From JAVEYA01 sp034003745 (GTDB taxonomy: Bacteria > Bacillota > Peptococcia > DRI-13 > PHAD01), in contig JAVEYA010000060.1 of NCBI GenBank assembly GCA_034003745.1, positions 1 to 13,609 on the forward strand: a stretch of DNA of 13,609 bases, written 5' to 3'. Numbering within the stretch: the first letter of the stretch is position 1; every line of letters starts with the position of its first letter. A program made the position numbers and the translations under genes. Under the pieces are notes generated by a model. That model ran no database searches and was not told the DNA's origin. It was given only the letters and a program-made list of their open reading frames with translations. Positions 1 to 5,760 of this stretch are shown here, in pieces.

Positions 1-90
1 AAGTAATTTCTACATCGGGTACCTGCAGGGTGGAATTTACTTTTGCAAATGAGGAAAACCTTCCTACAGACAAATTCATTGCCTGTCCGG

Positions 91-119
91 TTGTGAAAGT
101 AAAATTTTTCTGCTATACT
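91..119 (+). promoter_or_regulatory. sigma-A type promoter with extended -10
   Basis: A -35 box TTGTGA (91-96) and a -10 box TATACT (114-119) are 17 bp apart, and a TG one base before the -10 makes it an extended -10. It lies about 55 bp upstream of the DUF1858 gene, with no other start in between. The match to the housekeeping consensus is direct; activity is inferred. Confidence 0.75.
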
Positions 120-175
120 CTTAGCGGATAAATTAATACCAAAACCAATCAATCGTAAATCGGGAGGATACGCAT

Positions 176-376
176 ATGAAAATCAACAAAGAAATGTCCA
201 TAATGGAAATCGTCAACAAATACCCCCAGACCGTCCCCATTTTCATAGAGCATGGCATGGGCTGCCTGGGCTGCGCCGCCGCCCGCTTCGAAAACCTGGA
301 ACAAGGCGCGATGGCGCACGGGATTGACGCCGCCAAACTCCTGGAAGACCTCAACAAAAGCCTCGAAGAGCAATAA
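176..376 (+). CDS. DUF1858 small redox-disulfide domain protein
   Basis: This 66-residue protein is a single DUF1858 domain, a family described as a hybrid-cluster-protein-associated redox disulfide domain. The family hallmark is visible: a helix of the type 'I.EIV.KYPQT..IF.EHGMGCLGC' followed by an Ala-rich segment and a second helix built around HGID. The CLGC motif (Cys30 and Cys33) would be the redox or metal-binding pair. There is no signal peptide or membrane segment, so it is cytosolic. Start 176 is fixed by GGGAGG at 162-167, 8 nt upstream. It has its own promoter and terminator, so it is probably monocistronic. Its partner and substrate are unknown. Family assignment is confident; the physiological role is not established. 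Confidence 0.9.
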   Translation: MKINKEMSIMEIVNKYPQTVPIFIEHGMGCLGCAAARFENLEQGAMAHGIDAAKLLEDLNKSLEEQ

Positions 377-390
377 TTTGCCAAAACAGA

Positions 391-495
391 AAAAAGGCGC
401 TGCCGCAAAATAGCCTGTCCTCCTGAGCCCTTCGACAAGCTCAGGGTAAACTCCGCGAAGGATCTGCTATTTTGCGACGGCGTCTTTTCATTCTT
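391..495 (+). terminator. long nested hairpin ending the DUF1858 transcript
   Basis: The arms at 392-413 and 467-488 pair over about 22 bp, allowing G-U pairs, and are followed by a T-rich run (483-495). The stem begins 15 bp after the DUF1858 stop codon, so it can act as an intrinsic terminator. The spacer between the arms is unusually long (over 50 nt) and holds a second palindrome, annotated separately. The A-rich outer left arm would also allow termination of minus-strand transcripts. Confidence 0.65.
417..463. repeat. palindromic repeat element inside the terminator loop
   Basis: CCTGAGC (422-428) pairs perfectly with GCTCAGG (439-445) around a 10-nt loop. Flanking GTCCT (417-421) pairs with AGGAT (459-463), with one G-U pair. 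An alternative stem is available between CCTTCG (429-434) and CGAAGG (456-461), which excludes the first hairpin. The core resembles a short 'CCTTCGACAAGCTCAGG' palindrome that I recall as an abundant intergenic repeat in many bacterial genomes. That resemblance is memory, not a search result. Confidence 0.55.
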
Positions 496-538
496 AAACG
501 CTAAACCGCACCTTGTCTGTCATCCAATATTCAGCTTA

Positions 539-567
539 TTCGTTTTTGGCGAAACTTCTGCTATACT
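539..567 (+). promoter_or_regulatory. extended -10 promoter for the DUF2157 gene
   Basis: TGcTATACT at 559-567 is an extended -10 identical to the one upstream of the DUF1858 gene. At 17 bp spacing the -35 is only TTCGTT (539-544), so recognition would rest mainly on the extended -10. It ends 32 bp before the start codon at 600. Confidence 0.5.
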
Positions 568-599
568 TGACGTGAAGATGGACCCCAAAGGAGGGCTTT

Positions 600-1871
600 A
601 TGTTTTTTAATCAGAACCTGCAGCGCGAATTACCGCGCTGGGTAGCCGACGGACTCATCACGCCGGAAAACGCGGAAACCCTGCGGCAGCGTTACCCGGT
701 AACCAAAAATAGCATGACCCAAACCTTAGCTTTATTAGGAAGCGTTCTTCTGGGCATTGGCGTAATCCTCTTTTTCGCAGCAAATTGGGAAGCCATGTCC
801 CGGACGCTGAAGATAGCCGTAGTAGTCCTCGCCGTGCTCCTGGCCTACGGCGGCGGGTATTACCTGCGCTATGTGCGGGGAACCTACCCCAAAGTCGGTT
901 ATGCCCTTATATGTCTTGGTTCACTTCTATACGGGGCCGCCATTTGGCTCATCGGCCAGATTTTCCACCTGGCCCCCGAAGCCGGCAGCGCTTTTCTCCT
1001 CTGGTATCTGGGCGTGATTCCGGTGGCTTGGCTTTTTCAATCTTCTTTCAATCTCGTTCTGGCCTTATTTAATCTGACCGCCTGGTTTATCGCGGGCCAT
1101 TACCCGTTAAGCTGGCCCTTCCTCTTTTTCCCGCTGCTTTTGGTCCTGACAATCCTGCCGCCGGCCATTCGCAAAAAGAATCATTTTGTCTTTGTCCTGG
1201 CGGTGCTGGCCGGCTATATCTGGTTTATACCGCTGGGCGTCAAGCTGGCCGGGATCAACTACAGCTTCCAGCTTGGCATAATCAGCTTGCTCCTATTCAG
1301 CCTGGTCATCTATCTGTTAGGGCAATGGGCGGAGAGACGGGCCTTTTTTGCCGAAGGCTTCCTGCAAGCGCTGTCGTTTGTCGGCCTCTTTGCCGGCTTG
1401 GCCGCGTTCACCTTTCATGATTTCCTGAGCCGCTTTGGCGCCGACGCCCTGGGGGCCTTCCCCTGGCTGATTGCCGGCACGCTGGCCGTAATCGTCCTGT
1501 TGAAAATAAAAGAGCGGCAGCTGACTTTACGGGATATTCCCTTACTGCTTCTTCTTTTGTGTCTTCTGCCCTTTTTCCCGCAGTTAGGGGAAAGCTCTTT
1601 TCTGCTGATCGCCCTCAATGTCCTCTTTTTTATCCTGACCCTGGGCGCTGTCTATTATGGCTACCAGGCCAAACGGCCGCTGCTCTTTAACCTGGGGATG
1701 CTGCTCTTTGCCGTGGCGGTGGCCATGAAGTATTTTGATATCTTCTTTGCCCTGCTGCCCCGCTCCGCCTTCTTTATGTCGGGCGGCGTGCTGCTTTTGG
1801 CAGGCAGCTTCTTATTGGAATATAAACGGCGCGATCTACTCAAATCCATGGAAGAGGGGGCCGGGCAATGA
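600..1871 (+). CDS. DUF2157 polytopic membrane protein
   Basis: This 423-residue protein starts with a soluble helical segment of about 35 residues (ELPRWV..GLIT...A..LR.RY), the usual N-terminus of DUF2157 proteins. From about residue 40 it is a run of roughly 12 hydrophobic helices to near the end, with a short basic C-terminus. DUF2157 proteins are predicted bacterial membrane proteins of unknown function. The start is set by AAAGGAGGG at 587-595. The stop overlaps the start of the next gene by 4 bp (ATGA), so the two are translationally coupled. The partner is a GDYXXLXY protein, a pairing known for this family, which suggests a joint membrane complex. No catalytic motif is obvious. Length and topology look complete. 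Confidence 0.85.
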   Translation: MFFNQNLQRELPRWVADGLITPENAETLRQRYPVTKNSMTQTLALLGSVLLGIGVILFFAANWEAMSRTLKIAVVVLAVLLAYGGGYYLRYVRGTYPKVGYALICLGSLLYGAAIWLIGQIFHLAPEAGSAFLLWYLGVIPVAWLFQSSFNLVLALFNLTAWFIAGHYPLSWPFLFFPLLLVLTILPPAIRKKNHFVFVLAVLAGYIWFIPLGVKLAGINYSFQLGIISLLLFSLVIYLLGQWAERRAFFAEGFLQALSFVGLFAGLAAFTFHDFLSRFGADALGAFPWLIAGTLAVIVLLKIKERQLTLRDIPLLLLLLCLLPFFPQLGESSFLLIALNVLFFILTLGAVYYGYQAKRPLLFNLGMLLFAVAVAMKYFDIFFALLPRSAFFMSGGVLLLAGSFLLEYKRRDLLKSMEEGAGQ

Positions 1872-2455
1872 TCAGCAAAATCTTCCGCCAAAAAGGCATA
1901 AAGTTTGCCGCCATCCTCGTATTCCAGATCGTCCTCCTCGCCGGCATGGTATTAAGCAGCTATCTGGTCATCCTCCAGGGTGAAAAGATGACGCTGCAGG
2001 TGGAGCCGGTGGATCCCCGCAGCCTTTTCCAGGGGGATTATGTGATTCTGAATTATTCCTTCAATAATCTGGACCTAAGCGAAATCAGCCACGATCTTGT
2101 CCCGGAGAAAGTGCAGGATCAGCAGCCCGTTTACTTGGCATTCAGTCAAAAGAACGATATCTGGGCGCCTGACTTTGTCACCCAGGATGCTGCCAAAGTG
2201 AAAGGCCGCACCTATATCAAAGGGAAAATCCTTTATCTATCCCGCAAACCGATGGAACCAGAAGAACGCCCAGACTCCGTCGACTATAATAGCCTTCCCC
2301 TGACCATGTTGCGCGCCAACTGGGGTATTGAGCAGTACTATGTCCCGGAAGGACAGGGCAAAGTTATCGAGCAACAAATTCAGGACGGCATCGTGTATGC
2401 GCAGGTTTCTGTTTATCATGGCAAGTCCCGGGTAACCGGATTGCTCACAGAATAA
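1868..2455 (+). CDS. GDYXXLXY domain membrane-anchored protein
   Basis: This 195-residue protein has a short basic N-terminus and one hydrophobic helix (about residues 13-36), then an extracytoplasmic domain. The family signature GDYVILNY is at residues 56-63, preceded by the typical 'PVDPRSLFQ'. The single helix is probably an uncleaved anchor, with the domain outside the membrane. The start codon overlaps the DUF2157 stop by 4 bp, and a GAGGGGG ribosome site sits inside the end of that gene. The function is unknown; linkage to DUF2157 proteins suggests one membrane complex. There is no terminator between this gene and the LysM gene 91 bp downstream, so read-through is possible. Confidence 0.88.
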   Translation: MISKIFRQKGIKFAAILVFQIVLLAGMVLSSYLVILQGEKMTLQVEPVDPRSLFQGDYVILNYSFNNLDLSEISHDLVPEKVQDQQPVYLAFSQKNDIWAPDFVTQDAAKVKGRTYIKGKILYLSRKPMEPEERPDSVDYNSLPLTMLRANWGIEQYYVPEGQGKVIEQQIQDGIVYAQVSVYHGKSRVTGLLTE

Positions 2456-2533
2456 AGGCGATAGACCTAATATTGAATCTTGCATAACCAAATAACACCT
2501 CTCCACATATGATATAGGTAAATACGCCCATAA

Positions 2534-2538
2534 AGGAG
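2534..2538 (+). promoter_or_regulatory. ribosome binding site that decides the LysM gene start
   Basis: AGGAG is only 2 nt from a first ATG at 2541 but 8 nt from a second in-frame ATG at 2547. The second spacing is the workable one, and the resulting N-terminus, MQYVVKAGDT, is a typical LysM beginning. The start is therefore placed at 2547. Confidence 0.65.
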
Positions 2539-2546
2539 ATATGCCT

Positions 2547-3446
2547 ATGCAATATGTGGTTAAAGCAGGTGATACGCTATACTTGATTGCCCAAAGATTT
2601 GGCACCACTGTCGATGCGCTGGTACAGGCTAATCATCTGAGTAATCCGAATGTGATTAACGTAGGACAAGTTTTAATAATTCCCGGCAGCTCTGCGCCCG
2701 GGCCGGCGCCAAAGCCGCCGCAGCCCAAACCTCCCCACTCCCCTGCGTGTCCGGAACTGCAAAAAGGAAGCCGCGGCGCCGCTGTAACCAGATTGCAGAA
2801 TTTATTACAGGAACGCGGATTCAGCCCGGGGGCGATCGATGGGATCTTTGGTCCCAAGACTGAAAATGCCGTGCGGCAGTTTCAGTCGTATGATCATTTG
2901 CCTGTCACCGGCGTGGTAAACGTCCTGACCTGGGAGGCTTTGGGCGTGAACTGTGGCAAGACGCCACATCCGGGTCCGAAACCAAAACCCCCGCATCCGG
3001 AGCCGAAGCCAAAACCCCCGCGTCCAGGACCGAAGCCGAAGCCGCCACACCCGGGACCGAAGCCAAAACCGCCGCATCCGGGACCAAAGCCGAAACCCCC
3101 ACATCCAGGACCGAAGCCAAAACCACCGCATCCGGGACCAAAGCCAAAGCCTCCGCATCCGGGACCGAAGCCAAAGCCCCCGCACCCGGGACCGAAGCCA
3201 AAGCCGCCACATCCGGGACCGAAGCCAAAGCCGCCACATCCGGGGCCGAAACCAAAACCCCCGTATCCGGGACCGAAACCAAAACCCCCGCATCCGGGAC
3301 CTGGCCCGAAACCCTGCCCTAAAGATGATTGCTATGATCATAAGGATGAGCATGATCATAAGGGTGATCATGGCCATAAACCCGACCATGATTACAAAGA
3401 TGATCATGGCTACCAGCGCCCCGAGGATAAACCCGAAGATAAATAA
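2547..3446 (+). CDS. LysM + peptidoglycan-binding protein with Pro/Lys repeat and His/Asp-rich tail
   Basis: The 299-residue protein has four parts. Residues 1-48 are a LysM domain (YVVKAGDTLYLIA...IPG), which binds N-acetylglucosamine glycans. A Pro-rich linker follows. Residues about 66-135 are a PG_binding_1 domain (LQKGSRGAAVTRLQ...DGIFGPKTENAVRQFQ). Residues 140-256 are 13 copies of a 9-residue PHPGPKPKP unit. The tail (257-299) is rich in His, Asp and Lys, with a Cys pair (CPKDDC), and could bind metal ions. There is no catalytic domain and no signal peptide, so it may be a wall- or spore-associated structural protein placed without Sec, as some LysM spore proteins are; this is inference. 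The first two domains are clear. The repeat and tail are low-complexity and their role is unknown. A strong terminator follows. Confidence 0.88.
   Translation: MQYVVKAGDTLYLIAQRFGTTVDALVQANHLSNPNVINVGQVLIIPGSSAPGPAPKPPQPKPPHSPACPELQKGSRGAAVTRLQNLLQERGFSPGAIDGIFGPKTENAVRQFQSYDHLPVTGVVNVLTWEALGVNCGKTPHPGPKPKPPHPEPKPKPPRPGPKPKPPHPGPKPKPPHPGPKPKPPHPGPKPKPPHPGPKPKPPHPGPKPKPPHPGPKPKPPHPGPKPKPPHPGPKPKPPYPGPKPKPPHPGPGPKPCPKDDCYDHKDEHDHKGDHGHKPDHDYKDDHGYQRPEDKPEDK
2964..3314 (+). repeat. 13 tandem 27-bp units encoding PHPGPKPKP
   Basis: Thirteen in-frame 27-bp units (351 bp) run without a gap. Units 4-11 encode the same nine residues. The variants are Gly to Glu at position 4 (unit 2), His to Arg (unit 3), His to Tyr (unit 12), and PHPGPGPKP in the last unit. 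Between units the DNA differs mostly at third codon positions (CCA/CCG/CCC/CCT, AAA/AAG), so the array is coding and not a simple satellite. Confidence 0.95.
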
Positions 3447-3464
3447 ACACCGCAATGAAACCAA

Positions 3465-3501
3465 AGCCGCCTATAACAATTGTTATGGGCGGCTACTTTT
3501 T
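3465..3501 (+). terminator. intrinsic terminator after the LysM gene
   Basis: AGCCGCC-T-ATAAC (3465-3477) pairs with GTTAT-G-GGCGGCT (3482-3494) around an AATT loop. This is a 13-bp stem with one T-G pair, followed by a five-T run (3497-3501). It begins 18 bp after the LysM stop codon and closes the plus-strand block. Confidence 0.88.
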
Positions 3502-3528
3502 GGATAACGAAGAGGTTATTATTCATAT

Positions 3529-3840
3529 CTATTTAACTCTCTTTAAAATCATCTCATGTTCATTTAATTTTTCGTCTACACCAATTATATAGTTTTTAAC
3601 TAAGCCCATATCCTGCTTCATCATATTCAAGTCATTCTGAATGTTACCCATGCCCCGCTGCATGTTATCCATACCCTGTTGCATATTATCCATCTTTCTG
3701 TTTAGGTCAAGATGACCCTCGGCGATTGCTTTGATATCACTTTTAAGATTCTCAACAATTACCCCTGTATGCTGTTTGGATTCTTCAATTTTTTTATCAA
3801 ACATCTCTTTTAAGGCAATAAATAATTCATTATTATCCAT
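3529..3840 (-). CDS. small coiled-coil protein with heptad repeats
   Basis: This 103-residue hydrophilic protein has no signal peptide or membrane segment. From about residue 45 it shows regular heptads with Met, Leu, Ile or Val at the first and fourth positions (MDNMQQG, MDNMQRG, MGNIQND, LNMMKQD, MGLVKNY, then LNEHEMI), so it should form a parallel coiled coil or oligomer. The N-terminal 40 residues are also helical and charged. Start 3840 is chosen because AGGGGG (3854-3849) lies 8 nt upstream; the earlier in-frame GTG at 3849 sits inside that ribosome site. I do not recognise a characterised family. It has its own promoter and converges on the LysM gene, from which the plus-strand terminator separates it. 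Confidence 0.72.
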   Translation of the reverse strand: MDNNELFIALKEMFDKKIEESKQHTGVIVENLKSDIKAIAEGHLDLNRKMDNMQQGMDNMQRGMGNIQNDLNMMKQDMGLVKNYIIGVDEKLNEHEMILKRVK

Positions 3841-3848
3841 ATAAAACA

Positions 3849-3854
3849 CCCCCT
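3849..3854 (-). promoter_or_regulatory. ribosome binding site that decides the coiled-coil gene start
   Basis: On the minus strand, AGGGGG lies 8 nt before ATG 3840. The upstream in-frame GTG begins with the last G of this site and cannot be the start. Confidence 0.7.
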
Positions 3855-3866
3855 GACTACAATATC

Positions 3867-3895
3867 ATTATACTAAAACTTTCCGTGAATAAAAA
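3867..3895 (-). promoter_or_regulatory. probable sigma-A promoter of the coiled-coil gene
   Basis: A perfect -10 TATAAT (3872-3867, minus strand) lies 26 bp upstream of ATG 3840. At 17 bp spacing the -35 is a weak TTTTTA (3895-3890) in an AT-rich stretch. Confidence 0.5.
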
Positions 3896-4065
3896 CATGT
3901 AAAAATACATTTTTGTATGCATATGACTCTATCCTATTGACTCTACAAAGGTCGAACCATTCCAATGTCAGCTTAATTATATATTACAGTTCTATCTATT
4001 CCTTCCATTTTATTCCGACATAAAATTTTTGGTTTCGACAACGCAATAATATTCCCTATAACCAG

Positions 4066-4104
4066 AAAAAGCCGTTTGCAGATTTCATATCCTGCAACGG
4101 CTTT
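4066..4104 (-). terminator. intrinsic terminator of the kinase/regulator/GerMN unit
   Basis: AAAGCCGTTTGCAG (4068-4081) pairs with CTGCAACGGCTTT (4092-4104), with one bulged T. On the minus strand the stem is followed by a T run (complement of the A run at 4066-4070). It lies 67 bp past the GerMN stop codon. Confidence 0.8.
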
Positions 4105-4170
4105 GTGCATTTTGACTACTCCACTCTCATGTCTTTAATGCTTTGCACATCTTTTATTTTTTCTTTCACC

Positions 4171-5010
4171 TTAACCCTCAGCTTCCGAGCCGCGCTCGAT
4201 GCTGTTGATGATCCAGATACCCTCAGCGCCCTGCTTCTCCGGCTGAATCATCTTCATTTCATATTCCTCGTCTTTATGGGTATGGCGGATGAGTGCTTCC
4301 CCCGCCCCGGAACCTTCCCCTTGTTCTTTCTTCTCCAGGAGTTCATATTTCCCTGAAGCATACAGACCGAACAGGGGTCCCTGCTCCTGAGCGGCTTTCA
4401 CCGGATCCAGACGCCACTTCTCTTTGCCTTTATCCGCGAGCTCCTGCCAGTTCCGGGTCTCAGTGCTCTCTATTTCTATACTGCCCAGCATTCTATTTCT
4501 GGGAATGGCTTCATTCAGAGTCATATGCCCTTTCTGCAGCGCTTCCACCACCGCTCCCTCGATCAGAAACCAGACCGCGTCTATCCCTTCCAGTTCGGTC
4601 AGAGTCTGCACCACCGAGCCGATAGCCAGACCTTCGGCGGTGGAACCGCCGGGATAATCCGTCTCAAATTCCTTGGAGAAATCAACATAAGCAATACTCT
4701 CTTCCACCTTAATGGAGAGGACCCGCGACCTTTCCGGCAGGGTACGCCACAGCCCTTCTTGGGTCGGTCCTTCGATCAGTTCCTCCACCAGGGCCACAGC
4801 CAAATCACCGTTGTAAGTGATTTCTCTTTTCTCCGGCACGAGGAACAAAGCCTGGTCGTCGGAAAAATATAAATACGCCGTTTCGCTTTTCGCGGTAGGT
4901 TCCAGTCCGGTCTCTCCGGGCTTTTTGGGCCCGCAGGCGCCGGCTGCCAGCAGAGCAGCCGCCAGAATCACCACTGTCAGCGCAAGTTTAATCTTTCTTC
5001 CAGAAAACAT
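4171..5010 (-). CDS. GerMN-domain lipoprotein
   Basis: This 279-residue protein begins with a basic N-terminus and hydrophobic helix (5-25) ending in a lipobox-like LAAGAC with Cys26, so it should be a lipoprotein on the outer face of the membrane. Residues about 44-165 are a GerMN (sporulation and spore germination) domain, with the typical YVDFSKEF, GGSTAEGLAIGSVVQTLTEL and GHMTLNEAIPR segments. GerM-type proteins act in sporulation and germination. The C-terminal 95 residues, rich in Lys, Glu and Gly, are not a domain I recognise. Start 5010 has GGGAG 7 nt upstream; an earlier in-frame ATG at 5049 lacks such a site. It lies 49 bp after the response-regulator gene and is probably cotranscribed with it. 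It may be an output of, or a surface partner for, the kinase. Confidence 0.85.
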   Translation of the reverse strand: MFSGRKIKLALTVVILAAALLAAGACGPKKPGETGLEPTAKSETAYLYFSDDQALFLVPEKREITYNGDLAVALVEELIEGPTQEGLWRTLPERSRVLSIKVEESIAYVDFSKEFETDYPGGSTAEGLAIGSVVQTLTELEGIDAVWFLIEGAVVEALQKGHMTLNEAIPRNRMLGSIEIESTETRNWQELADKGKEKWRLDPVKAAQEQGPLFGLYASGKYELLEKKEQGEGSGAGEALIRHTHKDEEYEMKMIQPEKQGAEGIWIINSIERGSEAEG

Positions 5011-5059
5011 GTGGACACTCCCTATTGTAAAAGAGTCTACCTCTAGCATGCCACAAAAC

Positions 5060-5758
5060 TCAATTTTTTATGGAACGCACCATATAACCGACGCCGCTGC
5101 AGGTCACCAGGATTTCCGGATTGCCGGGATCAGCCTCGATTTTCTGCCTCAGGCGGCCGATGCTTACCCGCAGATAATGAGTGCAATCCTTATATTCGTT
5201 GCCCCAAATCGATAATAGCAGTTCTTCATGGGGCACGACCTTTTCCGGATTACTGGCCAGCATGGTCAGCAGTTTGAATTCCGTAGGCGTTAAATGCGTT
5301 GTTTCCCCGTTGACGATGACCTGCCTTTGCGCCAGGTCGATCAGCATATTGCCGATTCTGATCTTATCGGCCGGGGTCTGGATGACATTGCTTTTGGCCC
5401 GGCGCATCACCGCGTTGATACGCGCCAGGAGCTCTTCCACCGCAAAAGGCTTGGTGATATAGTCATCTGCGCCCGCGTTCAGACCTTTCACCGCATCCTG
5501 TAAATCGTCTTTAGCCGTAACAATAACGACAGGCACGTCCGAAACGCTCCGGATGCGGTGGCATACTTCCAGCCCGTCGATCTCCGGCAGCATCAAATCC
5601 AGGACGATTACATTGGGGTTCACCTCTTCAAATTTGCTCAAAGCCTCGGTCCCCGTTTTCGCTGAAGCGACCTCATAACCGCTGGCCCTTAAGTTTGCCC
5701 GGACAAAGCGCAGGATATTCGGGTCATCCTCTACAACCAAAGCCACAGGTTTCATCAT
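5060..5758 (-). CDS. OmpR-family response regulator
   Basis: This 232-residue DNA-binding regulator has an N-terminal receiver domain (4-120) with the acidic pocket EDD (10-12), phospho-acceptor Asp54 (VLDLMLPEIDG), Thr81 and Lys103 (TKPF), all intact. Residues about 137-230 are the OmpR/PhoB winged helix (LTPTEFKLL, then YLRVSIGRLRQKIE and GVGYMV). It should bind DNA when phosphorylated by the kinase just upstream. GGAGG (5769-5765) is followed by three consecutive in-frame ATGs (5761, 5758, 5755). I chose 5758 because its 6-nt spacing is best; 5755 is nearly as good. The first ATG overlaps the kinase stop as TGATG, so the pair is translationally coupled. The target genes are not evident, though the adjacent GerMN gene is an obvious candidate. 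Confidence 0.92.
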   Translation of the reverse strand: MMKPVALVVEDDPNILRFVRANLRASGYEVASAKTGTEALSKFEEVNPNVIVLDLMLPEIDGLEVCHRIRSVSDVPVVIVTAKDDLQDAVKGLNAGADDYITKPFAVEELLARINAVMRRAKSNVIQTPADKIRIGNMLIDLAQRQVIVNGETTHLTPTEFKLLTMLASNPEKVVPHEELLLSIWGNEYKDCTHYLRVSIGRLRQKIEADPGNPEILVTCSGVGYMVRSIKN

Positions 5759-5760
5759 CA

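Larger units (their letters stand above)
3850..4170. other. intergenic gap between the coiled-coil and GerMN genes
   Basis: This 321-bp stretch holds the coiled-coil gene promoter near its left end and the GerMN-unit terminator (4066-4104). A possible 17-codon minus-strand reading frame (4169-4116) lies between that terminator and the GerMN stop. The AT-rich part from 3900 to 4060 shows no convincing gene, RNA structure or repeat. Confidence 0.6.

Noticed and set aside
1..79. Minus-strand frame open from an ATG at 79 to the window edge (26 codons), and a plus-strand frame open from 3 to 131.
   Set aside because: Both are short, run off or come from the edge, and lack a convincing ribosome site or recognisable sequence. 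The plus frame overlaps the DUF1858 promoter. Neither can be decided without the flanking sequence.
2482..2513. Possible sporulation sigma-E promoter before the LysM gene (GCATAA and CATATGAT).
   Set aside because: The spacing between the boxes is about 18 bp, too long for the 14-bp or so expected, and the -10 match is partial. No good sigma-A promoter is seen there either.
2964..3314. Regular repeats that could suggest a CRISPR array or satellite.
   Set aside because: The units are contiguous with no unique spacers, are in frame, and vary mainly at third codon positions.
2805..3507. Long frames on both strands across the Pro/Lys repeat, rich in Arg, Ser and Trp.
   Set aside because: They are shadows created by the 27-bp periodicity of the real coding frame, which alone gives LysM and peptidoglycan-binding domains.
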